The translations under genes were made by a program, and so were the position numbers. Source: Calothrix rhizosoleniae SC01 (GTDB lineage: Bacteria > Cyanobacteriota > Cyanobacteriia > Cyanobacteriales > Nostocaceae). Taken from it: 39,499 nt of DNA. Position 1 is the stretch's first letter. The number at the start of each line of letters is the position of its first letter. The stretch spans positions 1-39,499 of the forward strand of contig NZ_FYBH01000124.1 of the NCBI RefSeq assembly GCF_900185595.1, given 5' to 3'. Shown in pieces: positions 7,914 through 16,746 of the stretch. Below the pieces are notes generated by a model. The model worked only from the letters and a program-made list of their open reading frames with translations. It was not told the DNA's origin and did no database searches.

Positions 7914-8558
7914 TTAATTAGTTATGTTGACTTCCGGGACAGAATTCTGCTGGGAGTTGATATTCTTAACATCAAAATGCTTATCTACTAAGGCGGGAAT
8001 TTCTTCCGCTTGAATACGTTTGTAGCGAGTTTTATCTGGCATGATCAGGTTAGGGCCAGCCTTGCAGCTTTTCATGCAACCAGTACCTTTAATTGTCACA
8101 TTATTCTCTAAACCGCGATCGCTAATTACAGATTCTAAAACCTGACATACTTTTTTCCCACCCCGGTGCATACAATCAGACTTTTTACACACTAAAATAG
8201 TTGCTTTTGCTGGTTTGGGCTTGACTCCCTTCACAGCAGAGGATGGAGAAAAATTAGGAGATGGGGATACTTTTGCCCCTACATGATCAAGTTTCCCGCC
8301 CATTATCACTCTCTGAGCCTTGAATTTTCTTTCCCCTTTAGTACTCAGTTTTGTCTCACCATAGATTTTTAAGGGAGTTCCTGGCGGTAACATCCAATTA
8401 AAGTTTATTCGTAGATGCTTGGCTAACTTGACATAAACCGCTCCGTCAACAGTTTCTAACCGTAAGCCTTTTAATTTGTAACCATCTTTAATGACAAAAT
8501 CAACCAAGCGTCCTTCGGCGATAAATTCTAATATTTGGGAACTACGGTAATTACTCAT
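7914..8558 (-). CDS. Thioredoxin-like [2Fe-2S] ferredoxin domain protein with N-terminal extension
   Basis: The 214-residue protein has two parts. Residues 1-90 form a basic beta-rich domain (RLVDFVIKDGYKLKGLRL, then FKAQRVIMGGKLD) seen fused to such ferredoxins in cyanobacteria. After a Pro/Ser/Lys linker (98-118), residues 119-193 form a thioredoxin-like [2Fe-2S] domain related to the NuoE/HoxE C-terminus: cysteines at 124, 129, 138, 161 and 165, with the GCMKSCKAGPNL motif holding the second ligand pair. It is probably an electron carrier or redox sensor; the partner is unknown. The small gene upstream on the same strand ends 34 bp before its start and may share its transcript. Confidence 0.85.
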   Translation of the reverse strand: MSNYRSSQILEFIAEGRLVDFVIKDGYKLKGLRLETVDGAVYVKLAKHLRINFNWMLPPGTPLKIYGETKLSTKGERKFKAQRVIMGGKLDHVGAKVSPSPNFSPSSAVKGVKPKPAKATILVCKKSDCMHRGGKKVCQVLESVISDRGLENNVTIKGTGCMKSCKAGPNLIMPDKTRYKRIQAEEIPALVDKHFDVKNINSQQNSVPEVNITN

Positions 8559-8592
8559 GGTTTTCGATCTATTTTCTACTCAGACTTAGCTT

Positions 8593-8841
8593 TTACAAAT
8601 CTTGCTGCCAGGATTTTTCTAGTATCCTAATCAGTTGTTGACGGGAAGCACTAGAGTGTCTAATCACACTCCATACTTGTATCAAAGCCACAGGATTACT
8701 AATCTGCACAGTTAATGGTTGATTCATTTCACAGGAACAAGGAATTTCTAGTTCCTGTAAGCGTTTATAAACTAACCAACGATCCAACCAATCAACCTCA
8801 ATTACCTGCTGTTCCTCTAATTTTTCCAGATTTACCTCCAA
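8593..8841 (-). CDS. Conserved small cyanobacterial protein of unknown function
   Basis: This 82-residue acidic protein has no signal peptide or membrane helix. It begins with a glutamate-rich helix (MEVNLEKLEEQQVIEVDWLDRWLVYKRLQEL), has a CSC pair at residues 35-37, and ends in a helical segment (SASRQQLIRILEKSWQQ). A purine-rich AGGTAAATC lies just upstream of the ATG at 8841. Position and spacing suggest co-transcription with the [2Fe-2S] protein gene downstream. I do not recognise a named family; coding is supported by composition and compact spacing. Confidence 0.65.
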   Translation of the reverse strand: MEVNLEKLEEQQVIEVDWLDRWLVYKRLQELEIPCSCEMNQPLTVQISNPVALIQVWSVIRHSSASRQQLIRILEKSWQQDL

Positions 8842-9447
8842 AGTGAAATTAATTTGCAGTAATAATAGTGTGTTTCACCACTATTGTTGAATCATAAGTG
8901 AGAAAGTTTCTCTTATACCAAGATAACTCAAGTGCAAAGTTTTCTCAACTAAATCCCAAAAAAGCATTAAAATTTGCATTTATTCACATTTGGTTTATCT
9001 ACATCCACTTCCCTACCTCTACCATTGGCGAATCAGGATGCTCCCCAGAAATAGACCAAGTTCAATTTATTCCCATAGCCTCAAGTTTATAGTTTGCTGG
9101 TGTTTCTGCGTGTTTGGAATGCTCGTAAGTATAACTATCGCAAAAATTGTACTTTTATTTGCCTGGTAACCTGAAGAGTTTATCTGGATGGAAAACTATT
9201 TTTTAAGTCTTCATATTTATATCTATATATTTATTGAAAATATTTACTGAAAGCTAGTATAAATGAATACTCTAATGCTATAGAAAGATTTTATTGATAT
9301 TAAAAATCAATTGAATTCCGAAGAAATTATAAATTCAAAAAAATAAATTATTTTTAATATTGGTTGACCTAAATTTTATGTTTTAGATGCTAATATGTAG
9401 AGGCCGATTGGTTAGTGATGAATAATTGCAATTGAGGGAAAACAACC
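8842..9447. other. Long A+T-rich upstream region of the Dps-like gene
   Basis: About 600 bp separate two divergently transcribed genes. I found no convincing reading frame; the open frame at 8898-9092 has no start context or recognisable composition. The 3' part (9190-9400) is extremely A+T-rich and should contain the Dps promoter. No perfect operator palindrome (Fur or PerR type) stood out. Confidence 0.4.
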
Positions 9448-10002
9448 ATGTCAGAAACACAAACTTTGATACATGAATTTGGTCAAGTTTATGACAATCC
9501 TATTTTGTTAGACCATAGCATCACTCAACCTGTATGCGAAGGATTTAACGTCGTATTAGCTAGTTTCCAAGCACTTTACTTGCAATACCAAAAACATCAT
9601 TTTGTGGTTGAGGGCGCAGAGTTTACCTCCCTACATGATTTTTTTAATGACAGTTGTAAAGATGTGCAAGATCATATCCATGAAATTGGAGAGCGCTTAA
9701 ATGGATTAGGGGGCGTACCAGTTGCTACGTTTGCTAAGTTAGCTGATTTATGCTGCTTTGAGCAGGAAAGTGATGGCACCTATTCTAGTCGTCAGATGGT
9801 AGAAAATGATCTGCAAGCAGAGCAAGCAATTATTGGTGTGATTCGTCGTCAAGCTGCCCAAGCAGAAAGTTTAGGTGATAGAGGTACACGCTATTTATAC
9901 GAACAAATTCTGCTAAAAGCCGAAGAGAGAGCTTACCATTTACATCACTTCCTCGCTAAAGATAGTTTAACTTTAGGTTTTGTACAACCTGCTCATAACT
10001 AG
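9448..10002 (+). CDS. Dps family ferritin-like protein with histidine-type ferroxidase centre
   Basis: This 184-residue protein is a Dps-type miniferritin, expected to form a 12-subunit shell that oxidises and stores iron and protects against oxidants. Aligned by eye to E. coli Dps, His51 and His63 ([16 protein letters not shown]) and Glu82 (HEIGER) are kept. The usual Asp78 is His78 and Asp67 is Asn67. This matches the His-type ferroxidase centre described for NpDps4 of Nostoc punctiforme, which is reported to prefer O2 over H2O2 as oxidant. The C-terminus has an extra helix with several histidines ([11 protein letters not shown]). The start ATG 9448 follows GAGGGAAAACAACC, a reasonable ribosome site. 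It stands alone as a single transcription unit. Confidence 0.9.
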   Translation: MSETQTLIHEFGQVYDNPILLDHSITQPVCEGFNVVLASFQALYLQYQKHHFVVEGAEFTSLHDFFNDSCKDVQDHIHEIGERLNGLGGVPVATFAKLADLCCFEQESDGTYSSRQMVENDLQAEQAIIGVIRRQAAQAESLGDRGTRYLYEQILLKAEERAYHLHHFLAKDSLTLGFVQPAHN

Positions 10003-10160
10003 TAGATTGACGACTGTGGAAGTTATAAGTTTGCTACTTTTGATTTAATGCCAATTTTGCATACATATTCTACATAATTATTTAGCAAAAGCAGAGATGA
10101 GTTTATGTAATCCTCTCTGTCTTTTCTTTTTCATACTATATTTATAAATTAGGAATATTT

Positions 10161-10232
10161 CTGATTAACCTCTATTATTCAGTCAGTATACCCAAGTATA
10201 AAATACCTCTGAATAACCTCTATTTTACAGTC
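10161..10232. repeat. Imperfect 24-bp tandem-type direct repeat
   Basis: Two copies of CTGAWTAACCTCTATTWTWCAGTC lie at 10161-10184 and 10209-10232, 48 bp apart start to start, in the space between the Dps-like gene and carB. Each copy is itself partly palindromic at its ends (CTGA / CAGT). The function is unknown; a regulator site is possible. Confidence 0.5.
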
Positions 10233-10263
10233 GATCTTTTACAGTAAAATCTCACAACCAACC

Positions 10264-10346
10264 ATGAAAAATTTTTATCAGCCTTTTGGAAAAGGCAGTC
10301 CCGTAGACGCACCAAGCGCGGCTTATCGTAGAGATGAAAAATTTTT
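10264..10346. repeat. 13-bp direct repeats flanking a short dispersed repeat
   Basis: ATGAAAAATTTTT occurs at 10264-10276 and again at 10334-10346. The 57 bp between them include GGCAGTCCCGTAGACGC and GCGCGGCTTATCG, words found in short interspersed repeats of Nostocales. The arrangement resembles an insertion with duplicated flanks, though 13 bp is long for a target duplication and the word is partly self-complementary. Confidence 0.4.
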
Positions 10347-10614
10347 CACCATCAATTATCTAGGTAGAATTTTTCCTTCCCCCTGCTCACCGACCTCTTT
10401 TATGACTGTGTCCAGTAGTATTAATACTTATAAAATATAATCTTAAAAGTGACAAAAATAGCAAACTTAATATCAAATGCTTGCGTATTCCCAGAAATTG
10501 TTCAGTATCCACTGATAAATAAATTCAGAGAAGTCGATCGCAAACAGCTTAAGAGGTGGTGAAAGAATCTTAAAATAATCAAGACTTCTATTTCTCTACT
10601 CCAAAGCAACGCAT

Positions 10615-13600
10615 ATGCCCCGTCGTGATGACATCAAAAAAATTCTCCTCCTGGGTTCTGGTCCAATTATTATTGGACAAGCCTGCGAATTTGATTATTC
10701 CGGAACCCAAGCCTGTAAAGCCCTCAGAGAAGAAGGTTATGAGGTAGTTTTAGTTAACTCCAATCCGGCGACAATTATGACGGATCCGGAAACCGCCAAC
10801 CGCACTTATATTGAGCCTTTGACCCCAGAATTGGTAGCTAAGGTAGTGGAAAAGGAACATCCAGATGCTTTGCTTCCGACTATGGGAGGACAAACAGCAT
10901 TAAACATTGCCGTGGCTTTGGCAAAAAATGGGACACTAACTAAGTATGGAGTTGAGTTAATCGGTGCGAAGTTGCCAGCCATTGAGAAAGCTGAAGATCG
11001 CAAACTATTTAACCAAGCTATGGATAAAATTGGGGTGAATGTCTGCCCCAGTGGAACAGCTTCATCCTTAAAAGAAGCACAAGCTATCGCCGATAAAATT
11101 GGTACTTATCCTCTAATTATTCGTCCAGCTTTTACTATGGGTGGTACTGGTGGGGGTATTGCTTACAATGAAGAAGAATTTGCCGACATGGCACAAGCGG
11201 GGATTGATGCTTCTCCAGTATCCCAAATACTCATTGACCAATCTTTATTGGGTTGGAAGGAGTATGAATTAGAGGTAATGCGGGATTTGGCAGATAACGT
11301 AGTGATTATCTGTTCCATTGAAAACCTAGATCCAATGGGTATTCATACCGGGGATTCAATTACTGTTGCTCCCGCCCAAACCCTCACCGATAAAGAATAC
11401 CAACGGCTGCGAGACATCGCAATTAAGATTATCCGGGAAATTGGTGTCGAAACTGGCGGTTCCAATATTCAGTTTGCAGTCAATCCGGTGAATGGGGATG
11501 TAGTTGTGATTGAGATGAATCCCCGAGTTTCCCGCAGTTCCGCCCTCGCATCCAAAGCCACTGGTTTCCCCATTGCTAAAATGGCGGCAAAATTAGCAGT
11601 GGGTTATACCCTGGATGAAATAAAAAATGACATCACAAAAAAAACCCCCGCTTCCTTTGAGCCAACCATCGATTATGTAGTCACCAAAATTCCTCGCTTC
11701 GCCTTTGAGAAGTTCCCTGGTTCCGAATCTGGCTTAACTACCCAAATGAAATCTGTAGGGGAAGCTATGGCTATTGGTAGGACATTTAACGAGTCTTTCC
11801 AAAAAGCCATGCGTTCCTTAGAAACAGGAAGAGCCGGTTGGGGATGCGACATGAACGAAAAATTACCCAGTGGTGAACAAATTCGCGCTCAGTTACGGAC
11901 ACCCAACCCCGAGCGGATTTTTGCTGTCCGTCATGCTATGAAACTGGGACTGAAACAGTCAGAAATTTACGAATTAACTGCCATTGATCCTTGGTTCCTG
12001 GATAAAATGGAGCAGATGCTAGAGGTGGAAAAGTTTCTCAAGCGTACCCCTTTACAGGAATTGACAAAAGAACAGATGTATGCGATAAAGCGGGACGGAT
12101 TTAGCGATCGCCAAATTGCCTACGCCAGCAAAACCACCGAAGATGAAGTTAGGACTTATCGCCAGGAATTAGGAGTCATCCCCGTTTATAAAACGGTGGA
12201 TACCTGTGCCGCAGAATTTGAGGCATTTACCCCTTATTACTACTCCACCTACGAATTAGAAACAGAAATTGCTCCCAGCGAGAAGCCCAAGGTGATGATT
12301 TTGGGAGGAGGACCCAACCGAATTGGACAGGGGATTGAGTTTGACTATTGCTGTTGTCATGCTGCCTATGCCTTAAAGGGTGCTGGCTATGAGACAATTA
12401 TGGTCAACTCCAACCCAGAGACAGTTTCTACTGACTACGATACTAGCGATCGCCTGTATTTTGAACCTCTGACCAAAGAAGATGTGATCAACATTATTGA
12501 GGCAGAAAATCCTGTGGGGGTAATTGTTCAATTTGGCGGACAAACCCCCTTAAAATTGGCAGTTCCCCTACAAGAATATCTGCAAAACACAGCCCCAGAA
12601 AGAGGTATTACCACCAAAATTTGGGGAACTACCCCCGACTCCATTGATATCGCCGAAGACAGGGAACGGTTTGAGCAAATTCTCGAGGAACTCAACATTG
12701 CCCAACCTGCCAATGGAATGGCTCGCAACTATGAAGATGCCTTAATTGTGGCTCGACGCATCGGCTATCCAGTGGTAGTACGTCCTAGCTACGTCTTGGG
12801 AGGTAGAGCTATGGAGATCGTTTACTCGGATACTGACTTAGAACGTTACATGACCTTTGCCGTCCAAGTAGAACCAGATCACCCAATTCTCGTTGATAAG
12901 TTTTTAGAGAATGCCATTGAAGTTGATGTGGATGCGATCGCAGATACTACGGGGCAAGTTGTAATTGGTGGTATCATGGAGCATATTGAGCAGGCGGGGA
13001 TTCACTCAGGAGATTCTGCTTGTTCCTTACCCTCCATTTCCTTATCTCAACCAGTTCTCCAGCAAATTCGCCAATGGACAACAGAATTGGCAAAAGCATT
13101 AAACGTCATTGGTTTGATGAATATCCAATTCGCTGTTGTCAATTGTCAAAGCGATGCTCCTCAAATTTATATATTAGAGGCTAATCCCCGTGCTTCCCGC
13201 ACAGTCCCCTTTGTCTCTAAACCTACAGGAGTACCCTTAGCTAAACTAGCCTCCTTAATCATGTCAGGTAAAACCTTAAAAGAACTTGGTTTTACCCAGG
13301 AAGTAGTTCCATCCCATATTTCTGTCAAAGAAGCAGTACTACCCTTTAATAAATTTCCTGGTACAGATACCATCTTAGGCCCAGAAATGCGTTCCACAGG
13401 GGAAGTAATGGGTATAGACAGTGATTTTGGTCGCGCCTTCGCCAAAGCAGAAATGGGTGCAGGGGAGCTATTACCCCTAACAGGTACGGTGTTTGTTTCC
13501 ATGAACGAGCGGGATAAACAAGCTGCTGTCCCCGTAGTCAAGGAATTTATTGATTTAGGCTTTACCGTCATGGCAACTGATGGTACTCGTCGCGTCCTCC

Positions 13601-13884
13601 AGGAAAATGGATTAGAGGTTGAACGAGTCCTGAAATTACATGAAGGTCGTCCCCATGTATTGGATGCAATTAAGAATCGCAAAGTTCAGTTAATTGTCAA
13701 TACCCCATCGGGAGAAGAAGCTCAAACCGATGCGAAATTAATTCGTCGCACAGCTTTGACTTACAAAATTCCCATTATTACTACTATTGCTGGAGCGAAA
13801 GCCACGGTTGCTGCCATTCGTTCCTTACAAAATACTACATTGGATGTAAAAATCATCCAGGAATACTGCAAAGTTAATCAGTAG
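10615..13884 (+). CDS. carB: Carbamoyl-phosphate synthase large subunit
   Basis: The 1089-residue synthetase makes carbamoyl phosphate from bicarbonate, ammonia (supplied by CarA) and two ATP for arginine and pyrimidine synthesis. The two homologous ATP-grasp halves are visible: the first begins with [22 protein letters not shown] (residue 9 on), the second with [22 protein letters not shown] (about residue 559 on). Each has its metal-binding [10 protein letters not shown] or [10 protein letters not shown] motif. The C-terminal MGS-like allosteric domain covers about residues 945-1089 ([27 protein letters not shown] onward). Length is normal and there are no interruptions. carA is not in the window, as is usual for cyanobacteria. 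Confidence 0.98.
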   Translation: MPRRDDIKKILLLGSGPIIIGQACEFDYSGTQACKALREEGYEVVLVNSNPATIMTDPETANRTYIEPLTPELVAKVVEKEHPDALLPTMGGQTALNIAVALAKNGTLTKYGVELIGAKLPAIEKAEDRKLFNQAMDKIGVNVCPSGTASSLKEAQAIADKIGTYPLIIRPAFTMGGTGGGIAYNEEEFADMAQAGIDASPVSQILIDQSLLGWKEYELEVMRDLADNVVIICSIENLDPMGIHTGDSITVAPAQTLTDKEYQRLRDIAIKIIREIGVETGGSNIQFAVNPVNGDVVVIEMNPRVSRSSALASKATGFPIAKMAAKLAVGYTLDEIKNDITKKTPASFEPTIDYVVTKIPRFAFEKFPGSESGLTTQMKSVGEAMAIGRTFNESFQKAMRSLETGRAGWGCDMNEKLPSGEQIRAQLRTPNPERIFAVRHAMKLGLKQSEIYELTAIDPWFLDKMEQMLEVEKFLKRTPLQELTKEQMYAIKRDGFSDRQIAYASKTTEDEVRTYRQELGVIPVYKTVDTCAAEFEAFTPYYYSTYELETEIAPSEKPKVMILGGGPNRIGQGIEFDYCCCHAAYALKGAGYETIMVNSNPETVSTDYDTSDRLYFEPLTKEDVINIIEAENPVGVIVQFGGQTPLKLAVPLQEYLQNTAPERGITTKIWGTTPDSIDIAEDRERFEQILEELNIAQPANGMARNYEDALIVARRIGYPVVVRPSYVLGGRAMEIVYSDTDLERYMTFAVQVEPDHPILVDKFLENAIEVDVDAIADTTGQVVIGGIMEHIEQAGIHSGDSACSLPSISLSQPVLQQIRQWTTELAKALNVIGLMNIQFAVVNCQSDAPQIYILEANPRASRTVPFVSKPTGVPLAKLASLIMSGKTLKELGFTQEVVPSHISVKEAVLPFNKFPGTDTILGPEMRSTGEVMGIDSDFGRAFAKAEMGAGELLPLTGTVFVSMNERDKQAAVPVVKEFIDLGFTVMATDGTRRVLQENGLEVERVLKLHEGRPHVLDAIKNRKVQLIVNTPSGEEAQTDAKLIRRTALTYKIPIITTIAGAKATVAAIRSLQNTTLDVKIIQEYCKVNQ

Positions 13885-13909
13885 ATTTACTGATGAAAAC
13901 TAATTGTAA

Positions 13910-13945
13910 AAGAAGGTAAAAACAAGATTTTTGCCTTCTTTATAT
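13910..13945 (+). terminator. Rho-independent terminator of carB
   Basis: A 13-bp stem (AAGAAGGTAAAAA / TTTTTGCCTTCTT, one T-G pair, loop CAAGA) begins 26 bp after the carB stop and ends in TTTATAT. The stem is A+T-rich except for its base. Confidence 0.8.
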
Positions 13946-13961
13946 TGATCCAGATACTATT

Positions 13962-14098
13962 TAACCTGAGTTCTGGATAAGCTCAAACCCTGATTATATC
14001 GTTACATGATTTTGGTCTTCATAAACGTATTTGCGTTGTTTCAGGCATTAATCAGCCTCTCAAAGTGAAATAAAGCTCCTTAACCCGAACTGAGGTTA
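13962..14098. mobile_element. MITE-like element, copy A (ends AACCTGAGTTC...)
   Basis: The segment of 137 bp has imperfect 20-bp terminal inverted repeats: TAACCTGAGTTCTGGATAAG at 13962-13981 and, as reverse complement, TAACCTCAGTTCGGGTTAAG at 14079-14098 (four differences). It has no reading frame. The same terminal sequence bounds a second segment at 27743-27970 with a different interior, which supports a mobile, non-autonomous family. Its right end directly abuts the next MITE. Confidence 0.55.
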
Positions 14099-14102
14099 TT
14101 TA

Positions 14103-14315
14103 GGGCTTGCTGAATAACTGAAAAATATTGATTTATCAATGCTTTGAGGCTATTTTATTGGGAAATAAGTGCAAGGAAATTAGGATTTTAGGTTTAAAAT
14201 CCTTGCATCTGTTATTTTTTCTGGCAAAAAGAATAGAAATAAAGAGGCACCGAACTACTCCCCACTCCCTACTCCCTACTCCCTACCCTCACCAAAAGAC
14301 TTTTTCAGCAAGCCC
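14103..14315. mobile_element. MITE with GGGCTTGCTGAA ends and TATTTA target duplication
   Basis: This 213-bp element has perfect 12-bp terminal inverted repeats (GGGCTTGCTGAA / TTCAGCAAGCCC). It is flanked by a perfect 6-bp direct repeat TATTTA at 14097-14102 and 14316-14321, the expected target-site duplication. The interior lacks a transposase and contains a run of ACTCCCT heptamers at 14256-14286. GGGCTTGCTGAA-type ends are widespread in cyanobacterial intergenic DNA. The open frame at 14128-14322 is an accident of the element. Confidence 0.8.
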
Positions 14316-14356
14316 TATTTAGATGAGAAACTCGGTTCTAAGAGTTGTCAGGAAGA

Positions 14357-14389
14357 GGCAGGGGAGCAGGGAGCAGGGAACAGGGGAGA
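14357..14389 (+). repeat. G-rich GGGAGCA heptamer-type repeat
   Basis: A short tract of GGCAGGGGAGCAGGGAGCAGGGAACAGGGG units lies between the MITE and a palindrome. It is the degenerate heptamer repeat type of Nostocales; related C-rich or G-rich tracts occur at 994-1019, 14256-14286, 22430-22490, 25285-25320 and 25880-25925. Confidence 0.7.
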
Positions 14390-14423
14390 AACTCAATACA
14401 TGAATATAGGGGCTTGAAATAGC

Positions 14424-14467
14424 GATGCAGCGCGATCTTGGAGGTCTCCCCCATGAGCGACTGCATC
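14424..14467. repeat. Palindromic repeat (GATGCAGCGCG...CTGCATC)
   Basis: A 44-bp interrupted palindrome starts GATGCAG and ends CTGCATC, with further pairing of GGAGG and CTCCC near the centre (TCTTGGAGGTCTCCCCCATGAG). This form is a dispersed repeat of heterocystous cyanobacteria. The ATG inside it opens the frame of the following Uma2 remnant by chance. Confidence 0.55.
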
Positions 14468-14569
14468 AAGAAAGGAATTATTGAGAAAGAGTGCTTATGC
14501 ATCGCGGCACAATTATTTCTAATTTTTCCACAAATAAATTGGGGGGCTTGTATCCTTTTCTTTTTCGGT

Positions 14570-14761
14570 CAACAGTTAAGATTATATTTGGGTATTTATG
14601 ATGGTTTACTGCGATTTCTCACATCAGCAGGTAAGTTAGTTCCCACACCAGAAGAAGTTGCAGAAAAGCTAGCAACTAAGTTGCGAGAATTAAATATTTA
14701 TCCAGATGCAATTGAATTTAACAGCGATCGCAATCCAGTGCAAATATCTCTAATTAGTTGA
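14570..14761 (+). pseudogene. Uma2-family (DUF820) C-terminal remnant
   Basis: The last 63 codons of a longer open frame (14438-14761) look like the tail of a Uma2 protein: RLYLGIYDG, LRFLTSAGKLVPTPEEVAEK, then LATKLRELNIYPDAI. Uma2 proteins often end with a line of the type WYxxDGxLVPTPEE followed by a helix and LRxLGIxPD. The upstream part of the frame (MEVSPMSDCIKKG...) comes from a palindromic repeat and from DNA with no Uma2 character, and the PD-(D/E)XK core is missing, so I call it a decayed fragment. Confidence 0.5.
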
Positions 14762-15485
14762 ATTATCCAGCCCTCTCCCTTCAGTATCCACAATCTAAAA
14801 CATAGCGTTCGCTGATTGCATCTGCATCCGTAAAACCCATTCAAAATCAGCATTTGCAATTTGCAGAGTCCGTTATTTCTTCCTCTCCATCACTCTTATA
14901 CCAAGAGGGAAAAATGATTGCGACAGATGGAAACAAAGAAAAGCTCATGTACTAACTCTTTCACAATCCAAAATCTAAAATAGTAATATCTTTCACCGAA
15001 GCCGCCCTGGAAACCTCTCCACTCCATCCAGATGCGGAAACCCCACCCCTACTTTTTTATTCGCACACTTGAAAGAAAAAATAAAGCTTGCCAAATTTAC
15101 GGAAAATTAGATTTATGATTGAGTTCTGTAAACAAAGCTGAGAAATTTTGAATAAGCAATGGCAACAATATAGTTCTCTCTATAATCAGCATAGCCCCCT
15201 CTATTGGGAGGATATTTTTGATAAATCTATCTCAGGATTACTAGGCAGAAAAAAATCATAAATGTTACAATTTTTAAAGTAAAACATCAGAAACTAGCAC
15301 ATAATCTCTTGATATATAACTTAGGATAGTTGCCAAATTAAGCAAAAAACTATAAATTCTGTTTTCTATTCAGTTAAAAATCTAATTTGATTATCATTTA
15401 CAGCTAAACTAATCATCCCTGTGGATGAGGAAGCATAAAGAGGATTGCTCCCTAGGTGGTTATTAACCAATAGCAGTCTCCTTCA
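14762..15485. other. Intergenic region upstream of the sigma factor gene
   Basis: This 724-bp space shows no convincing coding frame, RNA gene or element ends. It is A+T-rich after 15060. The region 15370-15480 just before the sigma gene should hold its promoter. A GAGGAAGC / GAGGATTGC purine-rich segment lies 30-60 bp upstream of the first start. Confidence 0.4.
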
Positions 15486-16487
15486 ATGAAATACCCGATC
15501 GCTAAACCTAACTATTTACAGAGTCGCAATATGAAGACCGTCCATACACCTACAGACCTAGTGCGGACTTATCTGCGTGAAATAGGTCGTGTACCACTTT
15601 TAACTCACGAGCAAGAAATTCAATATGGTAAGCAAGTGCAAAAGGCAACTGCATTATATGACACCAAAGTATCTCTTGCCAATCAGTTGGGACACCAACC
15701 AAGTTGGGAAGAATGGGCGCAAGCGGCTGAACTAGAGATAACACAATTAAAACGAGCGATCGCTGATGGTGAGATAGCCAAGCGTAAAATGGTAGAAGCC
15801 AATTTGCGATTGGTGGTATCAGTTGCTAAAAAGTATACCAAGCGCAATGTCGATTTGCTCGACCTAATTCAGGAAGGTAGCATTGGGATGCAGAGGGGTG
15901 TGGAAAAATTTGACCCCAGTAAAGGGTATAGATTTTCTACCTATGCTTACTGGTGGATACGCCAAGCTATTACTAGAGCCATTGCTGAAAAAGGTAGAAC
16001 TATTCGCTTACCCATTCATATTACTGAAAAATTAAACAAAATTAAAAAAGCTCAACGTCATATGTCCCAGAACTTGGGACGAGCTCCTAGTGTGGCTGAG
16101 TTAGCCACAGAATTATCATTGACTCCCCAGCAGGTGAGAGATTATTTAGAGAACTCTCGGACACCATTATCCTTGGATTTGAGGCTAGGAGATAATTACG
16201 ACACCGAATTGGGAGAAATGTTAGAAGATCCCAGCTCTTCTCCCGAGGACTTTGCTATCCAGTCCTCCTTATCTTATGAAGTAGAACGCTTAATGGATAA
16301 GCTGACACCACAACAACAGGAAGTCCTATCTTTGCGCTATGGCTTGAATGATGGACAACCCCGAACTCTAGCAAAAATAGGTGAAATTCTTAATATTAGC
16401 CGCGAGCGCGTGCGCCAAATTGAACGAGAAGCCCTAACAAAGCTGCGGAGAACTAAGCCAGGTATGAATGAATATTTGGCGAGTTAG
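15486..16487 (+). CDS. Group 2 (SigA-like, non-essential) RNA polymerase sigma factor
   Basis: The 333-residue protein carries all sigma-70 regions: 1.2 ([23 protein letters not shown], residues 22-44), 2 with the core-binding and -10 recognition helices ([41 protein letters not shown]), 3 ([17 protein letters not shown]) and 4 with the -35 helix-turn-helix ([28 protein letters not shown]). It lacks the long N-terminal region of SigA and has the short N-terminus of cyanobacterial group 2 factors (SigB/C/D/E), which act in light, nitrogen and stress responses; I cannot assign which. An internal ATG at 15531 (MKTVHTP) is an alternative start. Confidence 0.93.
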   Translation: MKYPIAKPNYLQSRNMKTVHTPTDLVRTYLREIGRVPLLTHEQEIQYGKQVQKATALYDTKVSLANQLGHQPSWEEWAQAAELEITQLKRAIADGEIAKRKMVEANLRLVVSVAKKYTKRNVDLLDLIQEGSIGMQRGVEKFDPSKGYRFSTYAYWWIRQAITRAIAEKGRTIRLPIHITEKLNKIKKAQRHMSQNLGRAPSVAELATELSLTPQQVRDYLENSRTPLSLDLRLGDNYDTELGEMLEDPSSSPEDFAIQSSLSYEVERLMDKLTPQQQEVLSLRYGLNDGQPRTLAKIGEILNISRERVRQIEREALTKLRRTKPGMNEYLAS

Positions 16488-16530
16488 TCATGAGCGAGTG
16501 GGTTTAATTTAATTGAGTTAGATTCTTTTT

Positions 16531-16567
16531 TCAGCCTGAAATTGAATTTTGGGCTGATTTTTTTATA
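16531..16567 (+). terminator. Rho-independent terminator of the sigma factor gene
   Basis: TCAGCC at 16531 pairs with GGCTGA ending at 16557; the stem can extend inward through AAATT/AATTT. It is followed by seven consecutive T residues. It begins 44 bp after the sigma factor stop codon. Confidence 0.8.
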
Positions 16568-16604
16568 GCAGTCGCCATCATGTTTAGGAAGTTTTTCAGT
16601 TGAT

Positions 16605-16708
16605 ATAGCACTACGCTTTTAGGTTAGGACATATTTTCAGACTAAAAGCTTGATTTTTCATGGATTATCGAAATTCAAGAATGTCCTAACGTGCTTTGGT
16701 AGTGCTAT
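16605..16708. mobile_element. MITE-like element with ATAGCACTAC ends and AGTTGAT duplication
   Basis: This 104-bp segment has terminal inverted repeats ATAGCACTAC / GTAGTGCTAT that extend imperfectly inward to GTTAGGACAT / ATGTCCTAAC. It is flanked by a perfect 7-bp direct repeat AGTTGAT (16598-16604 and 16709-16715). There is no reading frame inside. The whole segment could fold into a long hairpin. It lies between the sigma factor terminator and the Uma2 gene. Confidence 0.7.
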
Positions 16709-16746
16709 AGTTGATGGATGGTATTCTGTGGTAATTTCTCTAAATT

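Larger units (their letters stand above)
10003..10614. other. Intergenic region before carB with short repeats
   Basis: The 612 bp before carB carry no supported gene. They hold a 24-bp imperfect direct repeat (10161-10184 and 10209-10232, differing at three positions) and a 13-bp direct repeat (10264-10276 and 10334-10346) around a short repeat of the GCAGTCCCGTAGACGC type common in cyanobacteria. The carB promoter should lie after about 10430. Confidence 0.5.

Noticed and set aside
8898-9092. 64-codon open frame upstream of the Dps-like gene
   Set aside because: No ribosome site, odd composition and no recognisable motif; more likely promoter DNA.
13167-13682. 171-codon open frame on the minus strand
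   Set aside because: Antisense to carB, which is intact and strongly conserved here; no start context or family resemblance.
14128-14322. 64-codon open frame
   Set aside because: It is the interior of the MITE with the heptamer run translated as repeated Ser/Leu/Pro/Tyr.
14250-14395. Possible CRISPR-like regularly spaced repeats
   Set aside because: The units are contiguous 7-base heptamer-like repeats without unique spacers.
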